The position numbers and the translations under genes are program-made. Below the pieces are notes generated by a model. That model ran no database searches. It saw nothing but the letters and a program-made list of their open reading frames with translations, and was not told the DNA's origin. From Echinococcus granulosus (taxonomy: Eukaryota > Platyhelminthes > Cestoda > Cyclophyllidea > Taeniidae), in contig NW_020170429.1 of assembly GCF_000524195.1 (NCBI RefSeq), positions 456,409-520,408 on the forward strand: 64,000 nucleotides of DNA, read 5' to 3'. This document shows positions 1 to 9,658 of the stretch, in pieces. Within the stretch, counting starts at the first letter, position 1. Every line of letters begins with the position of its first letter.

Positions 1-1596
1 GCACTTTTTGGGACTAAATGACAGAACGCCACCCAGCCAGATGACAACAGCTTACGTACTATTGCAACTGTTGAAAAGTAATAGCCTTCATACTGCCATA
101 GGCCTTAAACATGGCGATTCCAGCTCTTCGGATGGCCACTGGAGTCCAATCACGCTGGAAAAACTCCCGCAACTGGGGTCTACAGAAAGGAAAACGATTG
201 GGTAACACGTCAGGTGAAAACTTTTCATGAGCTTACGACACATGACCGAAGAGAATGATTTCCAGCAGCTCGTTGCGAAGGGACCAGGTCTAGAGTTGAA
301 GGGAGAAAGATATAGTGGAAGAATGTGAACAGGAGTTAAATTAGTGAAAGTAGCACAACTCACCGAAGAACTCCGAAGCCGCTCACGTGAATAAGATGTC
401 AATTTTGTGTCCAATTCCAGGAGTGTATTCTCCCATGCGTTCCTGAGTTGTTTTAGGCTCCACTCCAACAGCTGGGGGTAAGGAAATAGTGGTAGGTGTA
501 AAGTGATGTTACCTGCTTGCAATGAAGAAGAGCTGCTATGTGGAATGAAATATTTCGCATGGGTAGGCAGCGTTCGCCAAGAGCACGCGAGGGAATCTAC
601 AGACTTGGTGTAGAAAGTTGAGAAAATTTACCCCACCTTATTGAGAGTCAGGACACCTTGATGTGTGAGACTGAAGTAGCCGAAGGAAGCGAAATCTTGT
701 GCCATAATGCATTCGTAAGACTAGAGAAAATGGGATGAGACTGGTATAATGGGTTACCCTGCAATCAACAGGTAATTTTAGCGAAGCTAGCTCATAGAAC
801 CCGCACCCATAGAATCGCACTGTATTGTCCGCAAAGTGGACAATTAGAACAGAGGGCCTGAAGATTCCAACACAGAAGAAATAACCTACTTTGAGTCAGG
901 ATCAAGCCACGGTTTAGACAGCTGCGACACTTCTTGACGGTTCGAAAAGAGATCACTAAGGTAGCAGATATAGAGAAGAGAGAAAGATCATTCGTTACTC
1001 TGTAAAGATGGAGAGTGACTCAAAAGGGGGAAAGATGGTTTGCTTTGTGGTGACATTGTGTTCACACGACACCCAGGTCAAGTGGCGAATCACGGCTGTG
1101 CCGAACTCCATAGAATGCAGAACGCTACCGTCGAGGAGATTCAAGAACTTTAGGCGTCCGCATTCATAGGCGACAGAGAGGACTTTCCCGTCGGGTCGCC
1201 AGGCTAAGTACGTCACGCCACCAGAATCAGAGGAGTGGACCTCCCAATTTATGCCCATCTTATACCTGTAATCAAGTGTTAAACGACCAAATACCACACC
1301 TTTTAGACAGATGTTGTTAGTTGCAAATTGAAAACCATTCATCAATTACTTATGGCAATTTCTAATACAAAATCACCGCTGTTATTTCACAAAACGGAGT
1401 TGGACTTTAATATCTAACCCAACAAAAAGAATAAGTCCTTCAACGGGCAAGATAAATCTTACCGGTGTAAAGAGACAATTCCACTGGGTGACCCGATAGC
1501 AATAATGTCCATTTTGGGTGACCACGATGCTATACTGACTTTGCCCTTTGCAATAGGTTTCTCTTCATAGACTGTTGTCGTGTACTCTGGCGGCAT
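1..1596 (-). CDS. ANAPC4: Anaphase-promoting complex subunit 4, N-terminal part (3' end runs off the window)
   Basis: Scaffold subunit of the APC/C, the E3 ubiquitin ligase that drives mitotic exit. Nine exons were joined by hand with GT-AG borders and consistent phases: 1596-1463, 1265-999, 955-890, 857-758, 720-637, 596-513, 471-364, 289-237 and 179-60, about 338 residues. The product begins MPPEYTTTVYEEKPIAKG and shows the WD40-like N-terminal signature of the family (KVSIASWSPKMDIIAIGSP, then VTYLAWRPDGKVLSVAYE). Exons 6-8 carry HIAALLHCKQ, then LRNAWENTLLELDTKL and RNELLEIILFGHVS, which match the APC4 region following the propeller. The last visible donor is at 59-58, so the rest of the APC4 long domain lies outside the window. 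The start ATG follows a T-rich stretch ending in AG, a possible trans-splice acceptor. Introns are mostly 30-100 bp, with one of 197 bp. Identification rests on remembered human APC4. Confidence 0.9.
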
Positions 1597-1693
1597 CGCT
1601 TACAAAATCGTCAAACAAACAGAACTAATAAAGCAAGACATTAAAAAACACCATTTTAAAAAGACCAACACCAATAAACGTGTATTTTCTTGA
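1597..1693 (-). promoter_or_regulatory. Intercistronic spacer with candidate spliced-leader acceptor
   Basis: Ninety-seven bases separate the MTX2 stop from the ANAPC4 ATG on the same strand. Read on the minus strand the spacer is T-rich, contains no AATAAA or ATTAAA, and ends TTTGTAAG two bases before the ATG. That is the layout of a trans-splice acceptor in flatworm operons. No conventional promoter is visible in so short a gap. Inference only; no transcript evidence is available. Confidence 0.45.
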
Positions 1694-2407
1694 TCAGTGT
1701 AAAGATCGTACAGAAGTGGCTAGTTTTGTAAGGGAAGGATACTTAGAAATGATTGGAGTAAGGGGGGCAAAGTATTTCGCATTTGTAGAGAAGGTGTTGA
1801 AGTAAGCTGCGATGAGGCAGTCTACCTTGCCACATTTCTTGCGATTAAAAACAAAAGGTCCATCAGTAATCATACAGGATATGTGTTTGCAGGTGGTATC
1901 AAAACGTTTCAGGACATCGCCTAAACCATCAGAAGCCCAATCAGCTGAGGTTAAAAATTTCAATATGAGCTTTTTTTGCCGATTACAGTAATAATCACCT
2001 AGAGGCCATGGATACATAGAATTGAAGCGGTCTCTCGTATGCCGTTCGCCGTTAGGTTCCACCCAGGTCAGATACAGAGTTAGATTTCGCAAGGTGTCAG
2101 CAACCCAGAAGAAAAATATGTGATGGGTATTTTTCATTTCCAATACTTTTGCGTCGAGCTCCACCTCGTTTTTTCCATTGAAAGTCTTGAGGGTGAAAAC
2201 CATTGACATAAACCCAGAGACGAGATTGCCGCAGATATTCGATAATGGGAGAAGACCGTCGGGCGAAGCAAAATAGGCGTCCCTCAAGTACCGCACTTTA
2301 AAAGGTATTGATTTCAAAAGCAAATATGTTAAGCAAGCAGCAGTCGTTGCTTCATCGTTTGGAAGAGCATAATTATCCGGAGGAGATGCAATGTCAACCT
2401 CAAGCAT
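1694..2407 (-). CDS. MTX2: Metaxin-2-like mitochondrial outer-membrane protein, single exon
   Basis: Metaxin 2 works with metaxin 1 and the SAM machinery in beta-barrel protein import at the mitochondrial outer membrane. The 237-residue product has the metaxin layout: an N-terminal thioredoxin-like half (NDEATTAACLTYLLLKSIPF, then SPDGLLPLSNICGNLVS) and a C-terminal GST-like half. The family signature is clear around residues 120-140 (LTLYLTWVEPN followed by YPWPLGDYYCNRQK), as is the later DGPFVFNRKKCGKVDCLIAA block. Human MTX2 is about 263 residues, so this is near full length with a shortened N terminus. The ATG at 2407 is preceded by an in-frame TAA twelve codons upstream, fixing the start. 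No intron interrupts it, unlike every neighbour. It ends only 97 bp before the ANAPC4 start on the same strand, with no AATAAA in between. Confidence 0.88.
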   Translation of the reverse strand: MLEVDIASPPDNYALPNDEATTAACLTYLLLKSIPFKVRYLRDAYFASPDGLLPLSNICGNLVSGFMSMVFTLKTFNGKNEVELDAKVLEMKNTHHIFFFWVADTLRNLTLYLTWVEPNGERHTRDRFNSMYPWPLGDYYCNRQKKLILKFLTSADWASDGLGDVLKRFDTTCKHISCMITDGPFVFNRKKCGKVDCLIAAYFNTFSTNAKYFAPLTPIISKYPSLTKLATSVRSLH

Positions 2408-2923
2408 CTCAACGAATACTAATACGACCCACTTTTATGAACCGCGGCGAAATAAACCAATTGAAACTCAAATGTCTAAAGCTCTGATTGGTTAAATTTT
2501 CGAGGGGTTAGCTGATGGTTTGGTAGGGTAGACTTCGATTACCAGTTCCTCATTCGATTGTGAAGTCCTTTCGTTATTGCATACACAAATTCACACTTTG
2601 AGATTTCAAATTGCTACCCTGCATGAAGCTCAGGTTATTGGAAGCTTGACTGAAGTCACTCTCCACGACAGCCCGCAAACGGTGTTGCTTCTGACTCCCT
2701 AATCGATGAATGCACTATTGTGCTAATAATTGCAACCGCCAAAAGGCAAAGAATTTCAAATGTAATCTTAGGAATACATATCAAAGTTACACTGCGCAAC
2801 ATCCGACTTTTAATTCTAGTATATAACGAACCAGGCAAAAACAAGACTTCTTGAGGGTGCTCACAACAAGGCAGTCTGAAATTTTGTTTCTATGTCTATG
2901 TGATCGCTAGGTTAATTTTCTTT
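2408..2923. promoter_or_regulatory. Shared upstream region of two divergent transcription units
   Basis: This gap of about 0.5 kb separates the MTX2 start (minus) from the small hydrophobic ORF and LEM gene (plus). Both units must start in or near it unless upstream exons exist, so it is a probable bidirectional promoter. I saw no clear TATA box or strong repeat. A short open stretch at 2656-2844 on the minus strand has no supporting splice or family signal. Confidence 0.4.
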
Positions 2924-3100
2924 ATGTTGTTGCTCATGAACGGCTCCGTCTGCCTTTTGCCAATATGTGCACCGCATCAACTTTTCCTCTGGCTGCCATT
3001 TTTAGCAGTAGGTACTGGTTACTTTCTCCATAAATTGCACTTTGCGACTGAAAAAGTTGTAGAAATAGTGGAATTACTATCGAATCCTCTTTCGGGTTAG
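2924..3100 (+). CDS. Small hydrophobic ORF, 58 residues (tentative)
   Basis: An ATG-initiated ORF whose product is mostly hydrophobic: a first segment near residues 1-15, then QLFLWLPFLAVGTGYFLHKL, then a short helical tail (ATEKVVEIVELLSN). It is open further upstream, and a possible acceptor (TGATCGCTAG) sits at 2900-2910, so an upstream exon or a trans-spliced leader could supply the 5' end. The stop is 62 bp before the LEM-gene ATG, resembling a second compact gene pair. The pattern of a proline-containing hydrophobic segment followed by an amphipathic tail is faintly like DPM3, the small stabilising subunit of dolichol-phosphate mannose synthase, but the likeness is too weak to name it. 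It could also be a chance ORF. Confidence 0.3.
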   Translation: MLLLMNGSVCLLPICAPHQLFLWLPFLAVGTGYFLHKLHFATEKVVEIVELLSNPLSG

Positions 3101-3162
3101 TTTAAATGAACCCCCGGCACACCAGTTTTGATTTTGTCGCGTTTTGGGGCGTTTGAAAAGTG

Positions 3163-4814
3163 ATGGAGTTGTCGGATGAGGATTTGCGGAAGGAGCTTGC
3201 AAAATACATGGATCCTGTGCCACCTGCTACAGGTTTTCTTCAGCACTTTGTTTTACATTTCTAGGTTCCACTCGCGAAGTTCTCAGAGCTAAACTAGCTA
3301 AATTTCAAGCGTCTAAACCTAAAGGTATGCCTAGCTACGATTTAACTAACAGTCTGTTTAGAGGCCTCTGGTAAAAGGTATTGATCTGATTTTAAACCTA
3401 AATGTAGCTTAAGCGCTGTTGCAGGTACAGACGACTCACCGGAAGGGCGGACATCCAGGTAGGCCTTTGCGCTTTCGGTTTTATTTATTTGCCTATTTGT
3501 TTAAAAGCTCCCTGTTTACTATTTTTTGCCAATTACCCTTTTGTATCAGTGTAGTCACCTGTATTGATTCTTATGCGAACACCTTTTGGGTTAGTCATAA
3601 AACTTTGTTGTGTATTTTCTGACATTTCTTGGAATACCACTTAGGACCAGCTATTGACTTTTCAAGTTTGTGAACGGTGTACTTCCTTTAACGCAGTCTT
3701 CGGGAAAGATGCTTGACTTTCATGCTGACACTGGGGTGTGCATGAGTTGCAATCACTGGTAGATTTGCCTTCGGTGAATTGCTTCCTTCATTTAGTGGTT
3801 GAGTCTATCAAGCTTGTCACGTTTGTACTCTTTGTAATTGCTTAGTCCTAGGCTATTCGATATGCTCCTGGCATTATCTTCGCCTCGAATTATGAGTGTG
3901 TCTAGTGGATCTGAACCTCAGATCATCCGAGCGTATATTGCTCAGCCGGCGTTAATTTAATTCGTTTTCCATTATATCTAGACGTCAAACCATTGCGACG
4001 ACCACCACAACGGTAATAACACCATCAACTACAGAAAATCTTGCATCAACTACGCCAGTTCGTCAGCGCTCACCAGAGAAACACCAAGTTGCTGATATCG
4101 CCTCCTCCCCTTCTGAACGCGTTTTTCACGAGGCCAGTAAATCACGTAACGACTCGGTGCTGTACGAGGATAGCGAGTACCGCATTCGCTACTTCCCCTC
4201 TGCCGAGTTACCAGACTATCCCGGCGGTCTGCCTGTTTTCCGTCGGCGCTCTCTCCATCCTTCCGGCAACCAGGAAGCACCCTCGGACCCCTACGAAGAG
4301 TTTTACATCCGTTCGCCACGTCTTCAGGCAAAAATGGATGCTGAGCGCATCATCTCGCGTGTTATGAGTGGGACCGTCGGTGAGATAAGATCCAGGCCCA
4401 CCAAGGGTAGGGCTTTCTATCGCGAGCAGTGGTGCCGACCGGTGAAGCGAAAGTCTTGGATTCGTCTGCCCCCCGTTCAAGCGTTCTGCGACTTTCTGTC
4501 CTACTCTCTTCTTAGTCTCTTCAGTCTTCTGTTGGCACCTTTCACTTTAGTGCGAGTGCTATCTTGTAAGTTAGTTGAGGTCAGTGTCTACATACTCTGT
4601 ACAGGTGGTTTACAAGTACTTTTTTGTCACTGCAGATCGCGTTTGCTCGATCCTGGGTTTCAAGACGCTCTTCTTCTTGCTCATCGCCTGCATTCTGACC
4701 ATCCTAGGGATATTCTTTTTCCTCTCGGATCCATTCTATCGCAATCCTGTGCCGGAGTTCGTCGATCGTATATCGGGACCGTTGGCATCGTTTTTGCAAG
4801 GAGGGGAGCATTAG
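3163..4814 (+). CDS. LEM-domain inner nuclear membrane protein with two C-terminal membrane segments
   Basis: LEM domains bind BAF (BANF1) and tether chromatin to the inner nuclear membrane and lamina. Seven exons join with consistent phases: 3163-3232, 3265-3324, 3362-3377, 3425-3458, 3645-3676, 3982-4565 and 4636-4814, giving 324 residues. Residues 1-40 (MELSDEDLRKELAKY, then GSTREVLRAKLAKFQ) form a LEM motif at the extreme N terminus. The middle is a polar threonine-rich linker (IATTTTTVITPSTT) followed by a charged region. Two hydrophobic stretches near the end (FLSYSLLSLFSLLLAPF and TLFFLLIACILTILGIFFFL), split by the last intron, suggest a membrane hairpin or two passes with a short tail. 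Exon 3 is only 16 nt, and the 32-nt exon 5 is the least certain. An ATTAAA lies 16 bp after the stop. Two C-terminal segments recall MAN1/LEMD2 more than emerin, but no MAN1 winged-helix domain is present. Confidence 0.82.
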
Positions 4815-4829
4815 TTGCACTTCGTGTTC

Positions 4830-4835
4830 ATTAAA
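4830..4835 (+). terminator. Candidate polyadenylation signal ATTAAA of the LEM gene
   Basis: ATTAAA occurs 16 bases after the LEM-gene stop and is followed by a T/G-rich stretch (TGTTGTCATTTGTTT), as expected for a downstream element. Confidence 0.5.
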
Positions 4836-5257
4836 TGTTGTCATTTGTTTAATGAGTGTGGTGTCTTACTTCCCCCCATCACCTTTTGTATGTAATTTGG
4901 TAAAAAAGTTTATGCGCTTACGCGAGTGTGGGTTTCTGTTGACATTGCTAAAGAGCTTTAACATAGGCACCCGTATTTTGTCTAAGGGTTCGGTCGCACG
5001 ATGTCTACGGTGGTTTGACATTGCCTGAATCAGTCTCATAGATTGGCTTGGTGTGTCTCGGTTTGCTTTAGTTATGATTTGATTGCTTCCTGTGGCGGGA
5101 GTTACTACCGAGGTTTCTCGTCATAATATAGAGGTCTTCGGCTGTCGAGGTGTACCCAGATTTGTTGCTGTGTGGGTTGTTGGCGATATGGTGGTTTCGC
5201 GTAGACGTTGATCCGTGGCCGAGATTTGTTCGCAGGGTGGTGTGGGGAGTAAGTTGT

Positions 5258-6270
5258 CTGATTAAAGCGAGTGCTCATTAGGCGTAGCAGTACACAAGGT
5301 CGCGTCGAGGCTTCCAAGTGGGCTGACGGGCAATCGGCGTAGCCCAGAGGCTAGGCCCTCAGCAGAAGTACAGAGGCTGGGCCTTAAGTGTCTCCTAAAC
5401 CAAAATGAAGGGTAAACAGACAGCACACCTCCCATTTTGAGCCTCGCCCCTGCCACTCCCTTTGGTCAACCTCCCGCGTTGGTCATCACAGCATGGTTGA
5501 TACTGTAGGAAATGCGCTCACAGACCATCCACACCAGCTGTCGAAATGGAGTGCAACTGAGAAAATATTTGATCACAATGTCACTGATTTCTCTTGGCAA
5601 CTCCACTGGATTTGGGGTTTCGTCCTCTTTGGGAACTGTGTTGAAGACAAAGGAGTGCGGATATTAATATGTGTATCCGCTACTAGTCGTAGGAACACAA
5701 GCCCAAAAGTGAAATCATTTAATAAGGGACGAGTCTTAAAGTAGAGTCACAGGGAATAAATTTTCTTGTATATTCCTCTTTGTCCTCACTCCAGTGCTGC
5801 CCAGCCTCATTTATCTTGGTTCTGTTCATGAAGTAGAGAGGTGGAGGAGGTATCATGTGTTCACTTATTTGGCTTCTTCATGCAAGTACCATAGACAGCT
5901 CTGCAATGAACTTTTCCAGTTGGTTCACAAACACGACTAGTGTCGCTTCAGTTATTAATGGCATTTTAGAAAAGCACGGAACCGGGGTGGCTGCCTAGGG
6001 TGTACGTCACCTTCAACCCTTATGCTAAGGGTGAATACAGGTCCTCTCATACGCAGTATGTGCCCTTCTTCAGTGATAGAAATCATAGTAATTGTCCTAT
6101 AGGATCGGGTTTGCTTTCCTCTGCAATCAATGCAGTGCGTCAGGACTTCCAGGCGGATTGAGGGGCTACTGACATGATCCGAAGTCCAGGCTACCTAGCG
6201 CAGGCACAATCGCGGAGCCCATGGGTGGATTGTTACCAAAATTGAGCGTTAAATAAATAATTTACGCACT
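5258..6270 (-). mobile_element. TRIM-like LTR element copy T1, reverse orientation, near complete
   Basis: Reverse-complementing this region gives the same order of blocks as the other copies. A 5' LTR runs from about 6270 to 6090, with a GTTTAAC-like start, a CATGTCAGTAGCCC-like core, and GGAAGTCCTGACGC. The shared internal region follows (GATACCTCCTCCACCTCTCTACT at 5833-5855). A purine-rich tract (AAAATGGGAGGTG) precedes the 3' LTR at about 5422-5258. It is about 1.0 kb with no credible protein. It lies between the LEM gene and the 3' end of the p190-like gene. Short open stretches here (for example 5493-5744 plus) are element sequence, not genes. Confidence 0.7.
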
Positions 6271-9200
6271 ATTCTTGTACTGTTAAGAAAAACTGAATTC
6301 CGAGGTCAAGGTGTGGCTATATGGCTACGACTGAATGATCATTGTAAGTTATACTTAGCCATTAAGTTCTTATTAATATCCCTGTCCTGATTAACACGGC
6401 ATATTTTGTAGCGACCCGAGTCTTCCAGAGAGGCTGAATGGCTACTGTTCTGCCAAGCAAAGGCATCATTTCTGGAGACTTAGGTGCCCAGCAATCGAAC
6501 ACAGAGTTATAAACTAGCAGGGCCTTGCACTATCATTTCTAAAATGCATTTTCACAAACTCAATGCGCACTATGGAGAAGCTCCTTTCCTGTTCTACGGT
6601 ATAGTGCAGTATTTCAAAATTCTACGTTAGGAAAAGTCAACTGTTTTACTTGTAAGCAATTTCCCGGGGGGGGGGGGGGGTAGTCATATTTAAGAGCAAT
6701 CTAAACAACCTGAACTTATTGTCATAGGAGGCTGGGAATTTTGCGTGATTTCCAAAACAGCCCCCTTCAAGTACCCGTTGTAGCGTGCAAGAACTCGCAA
6801 AATGCTTTGGCTTATATGCATACAAAATAAGGTGCAGTTGTGCATCGTTCAACTGATGCATCACTCTTTGTTGTCCTCTTCATCATTTTTCTCCTATTAT
6901 GCATCCAAATACCAGATAGATGTGATTTTAGGCTTGCCTGCTTTACAAAATAGTTTAATCTTGATTCCACAGCTGCACCAGCTATATTCTCCAAACTACT
7001 TTTTGTCGAACATGTGGAGAATGTTAGACGTGTGATACCGGAACGTGTCGTCCGGATCTGAGTAATTTAGGCAATTTGAGAAATTATGCCGATGAATTGC
7101 CAGATTTTGGTGCATTACATTCAGGGTGTCTTTCTACTGTGGATAATAATAAGGAATTCATGTGGAAAATTCTATTCCAGAATGCAAAAATTGACAGACT
7201 TTCTATTCTTATCTGTCGTTAATGCGCAGTATATAGAGCCCATTCACTTAGTATTTTAATTCCCTCCACCTTTCCTTCGCTGTTGATGTGTGTAAGCCAA
7301 ATGCTAAACATTACAGGAGGCCACTCACGACATAGTAATACGGTTTTAAGGTTTCACAATCGACGCGAAATTCTTTGTTACTATCTAAAATTGAAAGATT
7401 CCCAAATACAGCGAATCAACATCTGGCGGTTGATCAGCAGAATCACTCGGGTTGCCTAAAGCCTTTGGTTCTGGACCACACGCTTAGCTACCGCATACTT
7501 TACATTCACCAAATGCTCCAAAACATATATATTTAGAGAAGGCGGCTGATGCAGCATTGGAACCGGGTTAAACCCGTTTTGTAAAGCAGCCAAAGCCATT
7601 GAAGGGGGGTTTTTTAACGACCACACGAACTATTTAGTCTCCTGTTACGACAAGTTCAGACTGGGTAAGCAGCATTTAGACTTGACTGTCAGCGGTTCTT
7701 GTACCTGTCGTGAAATCGCTCAAACACTTTGTGTCGAAGCCTTCGCCTTAGGTACATCTCATCACATCTTCAGTACACATTTTCATGTTCGTTCTTATCT
7801 AATGTAGAAGTACCAATACGAGGCGGGTCAGCACTACCACCCAATAAAAGAACATTTGGCGTGATGATGGCTGTAATAATTTTGCATAATGGCTCTGAAT
7901 ATATAAGTCTCTATTGAAATATCCACCATGCGAGTTGTGTTGAGTCACATTGTATCATCTAGTTTTACGAATTTTCCAAGAAGAAATTAAAAAAAAACCA
8001 ATGTTTTATGCCAGAACCTCCCTAAAAAATGCCATAAAACCCATAACTCCAGAGGTAGCTTTGTTTTAGCGCCTGATTTTCTCCCTTAAAAAGCTATAGG
8101 TTGTATAAATTTTGATCGACCTTTGGTAAAAAAGCACAGCCGCTTTGGCCGAATGTCAGCGGTACCGCCCTGAATGGAGTACCACGTGACCGAAACAGAA
8201 AGCCAGTGCAATTGAACATGCAGGGTAGCAAATAACATTTGGTAAAAAGATGCGAATGCCATTATAGAATTTAGTCCCACCAAGCACTGGAAATGGGAAA
8301 TGGATTTGAAACACGTGAATTACCCCTACAGTCTTTACTATACCTACAGTCTACTTTACTATTTGCACGGAACATTTGGAAGGCCTGAAATATGATAATG
8401 TAATGAGTGTATTAATTAGGAAGGGCCTTAATTGAGGAGTTGAGGAATCCTTTATGATTCGGACTCCAAACTTGTGACATGGTGATCTATTCATTCCAGG
8501 ACTTCAGAATCCTTGCACCACAGTAACTTGAGGATGAGCAGACCTTGTGAAAACTTCATAGGTAACTAGATCCACTAAGATCCATGCACAAACTGTGTAT
8601 AGGTCGCTGGAAGGGAGGCAAATGTGCTACATGCGGAACTTAAGAGTGTTGACAGTAAAAAACCCATAGACTTAGAATAAGCAAGCATTTAAGAATTTTC
8701 CACTTAGCCTATATTTGAATAAAGCATTAGAAAACCCAGAAGCCTTTTTGCGAGAAAGTAGGTTTTGTTTAGTACCATTTACTGTTGCTTGATAGTAGAC
8801 TATGTGGTGATGCCTTGCACCGATCTTTGGTGTAGGAAAACCATCTCAGAGGCTTTTTAGGGCTTCAAGCAGGTGAAAAGTGCCTAAACTGTAAGGAGGA
8901 AGTGGCAATGTTCCCCAAACGATTCTCTGCACTGTGTATGCTGCGCGATGGGCAATGCGATCTCACGAAACAGCATGAAGAAACAAGCACACAACCGTCC
9001 CCGAAACACTTGAACAAGTCAAATACGCTACAGTTAGACGTTCAATCACCATGCTATGCTTGAAAATGGCAGTAGAAGTAGGTATCTATGGGTTTTACGG
9101 CTTCATTTACACGAAACTTCGTCGCTTATCACGCGTTGTTCACTACCACCTTTGTCGGTCGTCTTGAACAATGGCGCCCAGATTGGACTAATTCTAGAAA

Positions 9201-9658
9201 GGCGCACAAAGTACTGGTGGAATGGAACAAAATTCCAACAGACCACTGGATGTAGTACCGCCACAATGGAACGCCTTTTCAACTTAGAATAAAAGTCCCG
9301 ACCTGACTTAAACGTCCATCATAAGACAGGTCTGTTTAAGCATTTCACCTTAAATGTATTTGGAGATCTAGTTGAACTTATGAGTTGGTACTTTAGAGTG
9401 ATGGATCATCCACCAAATGTACTCTCCTGTCAGCACAAGATGACATTTGTCTTTTTTCAAAAGAAACTATACAACAATTGGTAGTGTGCTAACTTCAAAC
9501 CAGCACTAAAAGGTGAGCAAAATACGTTGTTTCATCGCTGTCCAAAACATTTATTGCATATGAGAAAATAGGCGCACGTACGTCAGTGGAAATCCATAAA
9601 ATACCCATTAGTATCACAGATGACAAGGCAAAGAAAGAAGAGGGAGAATTAAAATGAA
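6271..9658. other. Intergenic AT-rich DNA, no supported gene
   Basis: Both flanking genes end towards this interval: LEM on plus and the p190-like 3' exon on minus. It contains a G homopolymer of about 15 bases at 6665-6680 and several short open stretches without splice or family support. I see no RhoGAP, RNA-gene or tandem-repeat signal. Confidence 0.5.

Noticed and set aside
4050..4480. Minus-strand ORFs over the LEM gene
   Set aside because: Shadows of LEM exon 6, whose frame is fixed by splice phases and domain content.
5493..5744. 83-codon plus-strand ORF
   Set aside because: It is antisense interior of TRIM copy T1.
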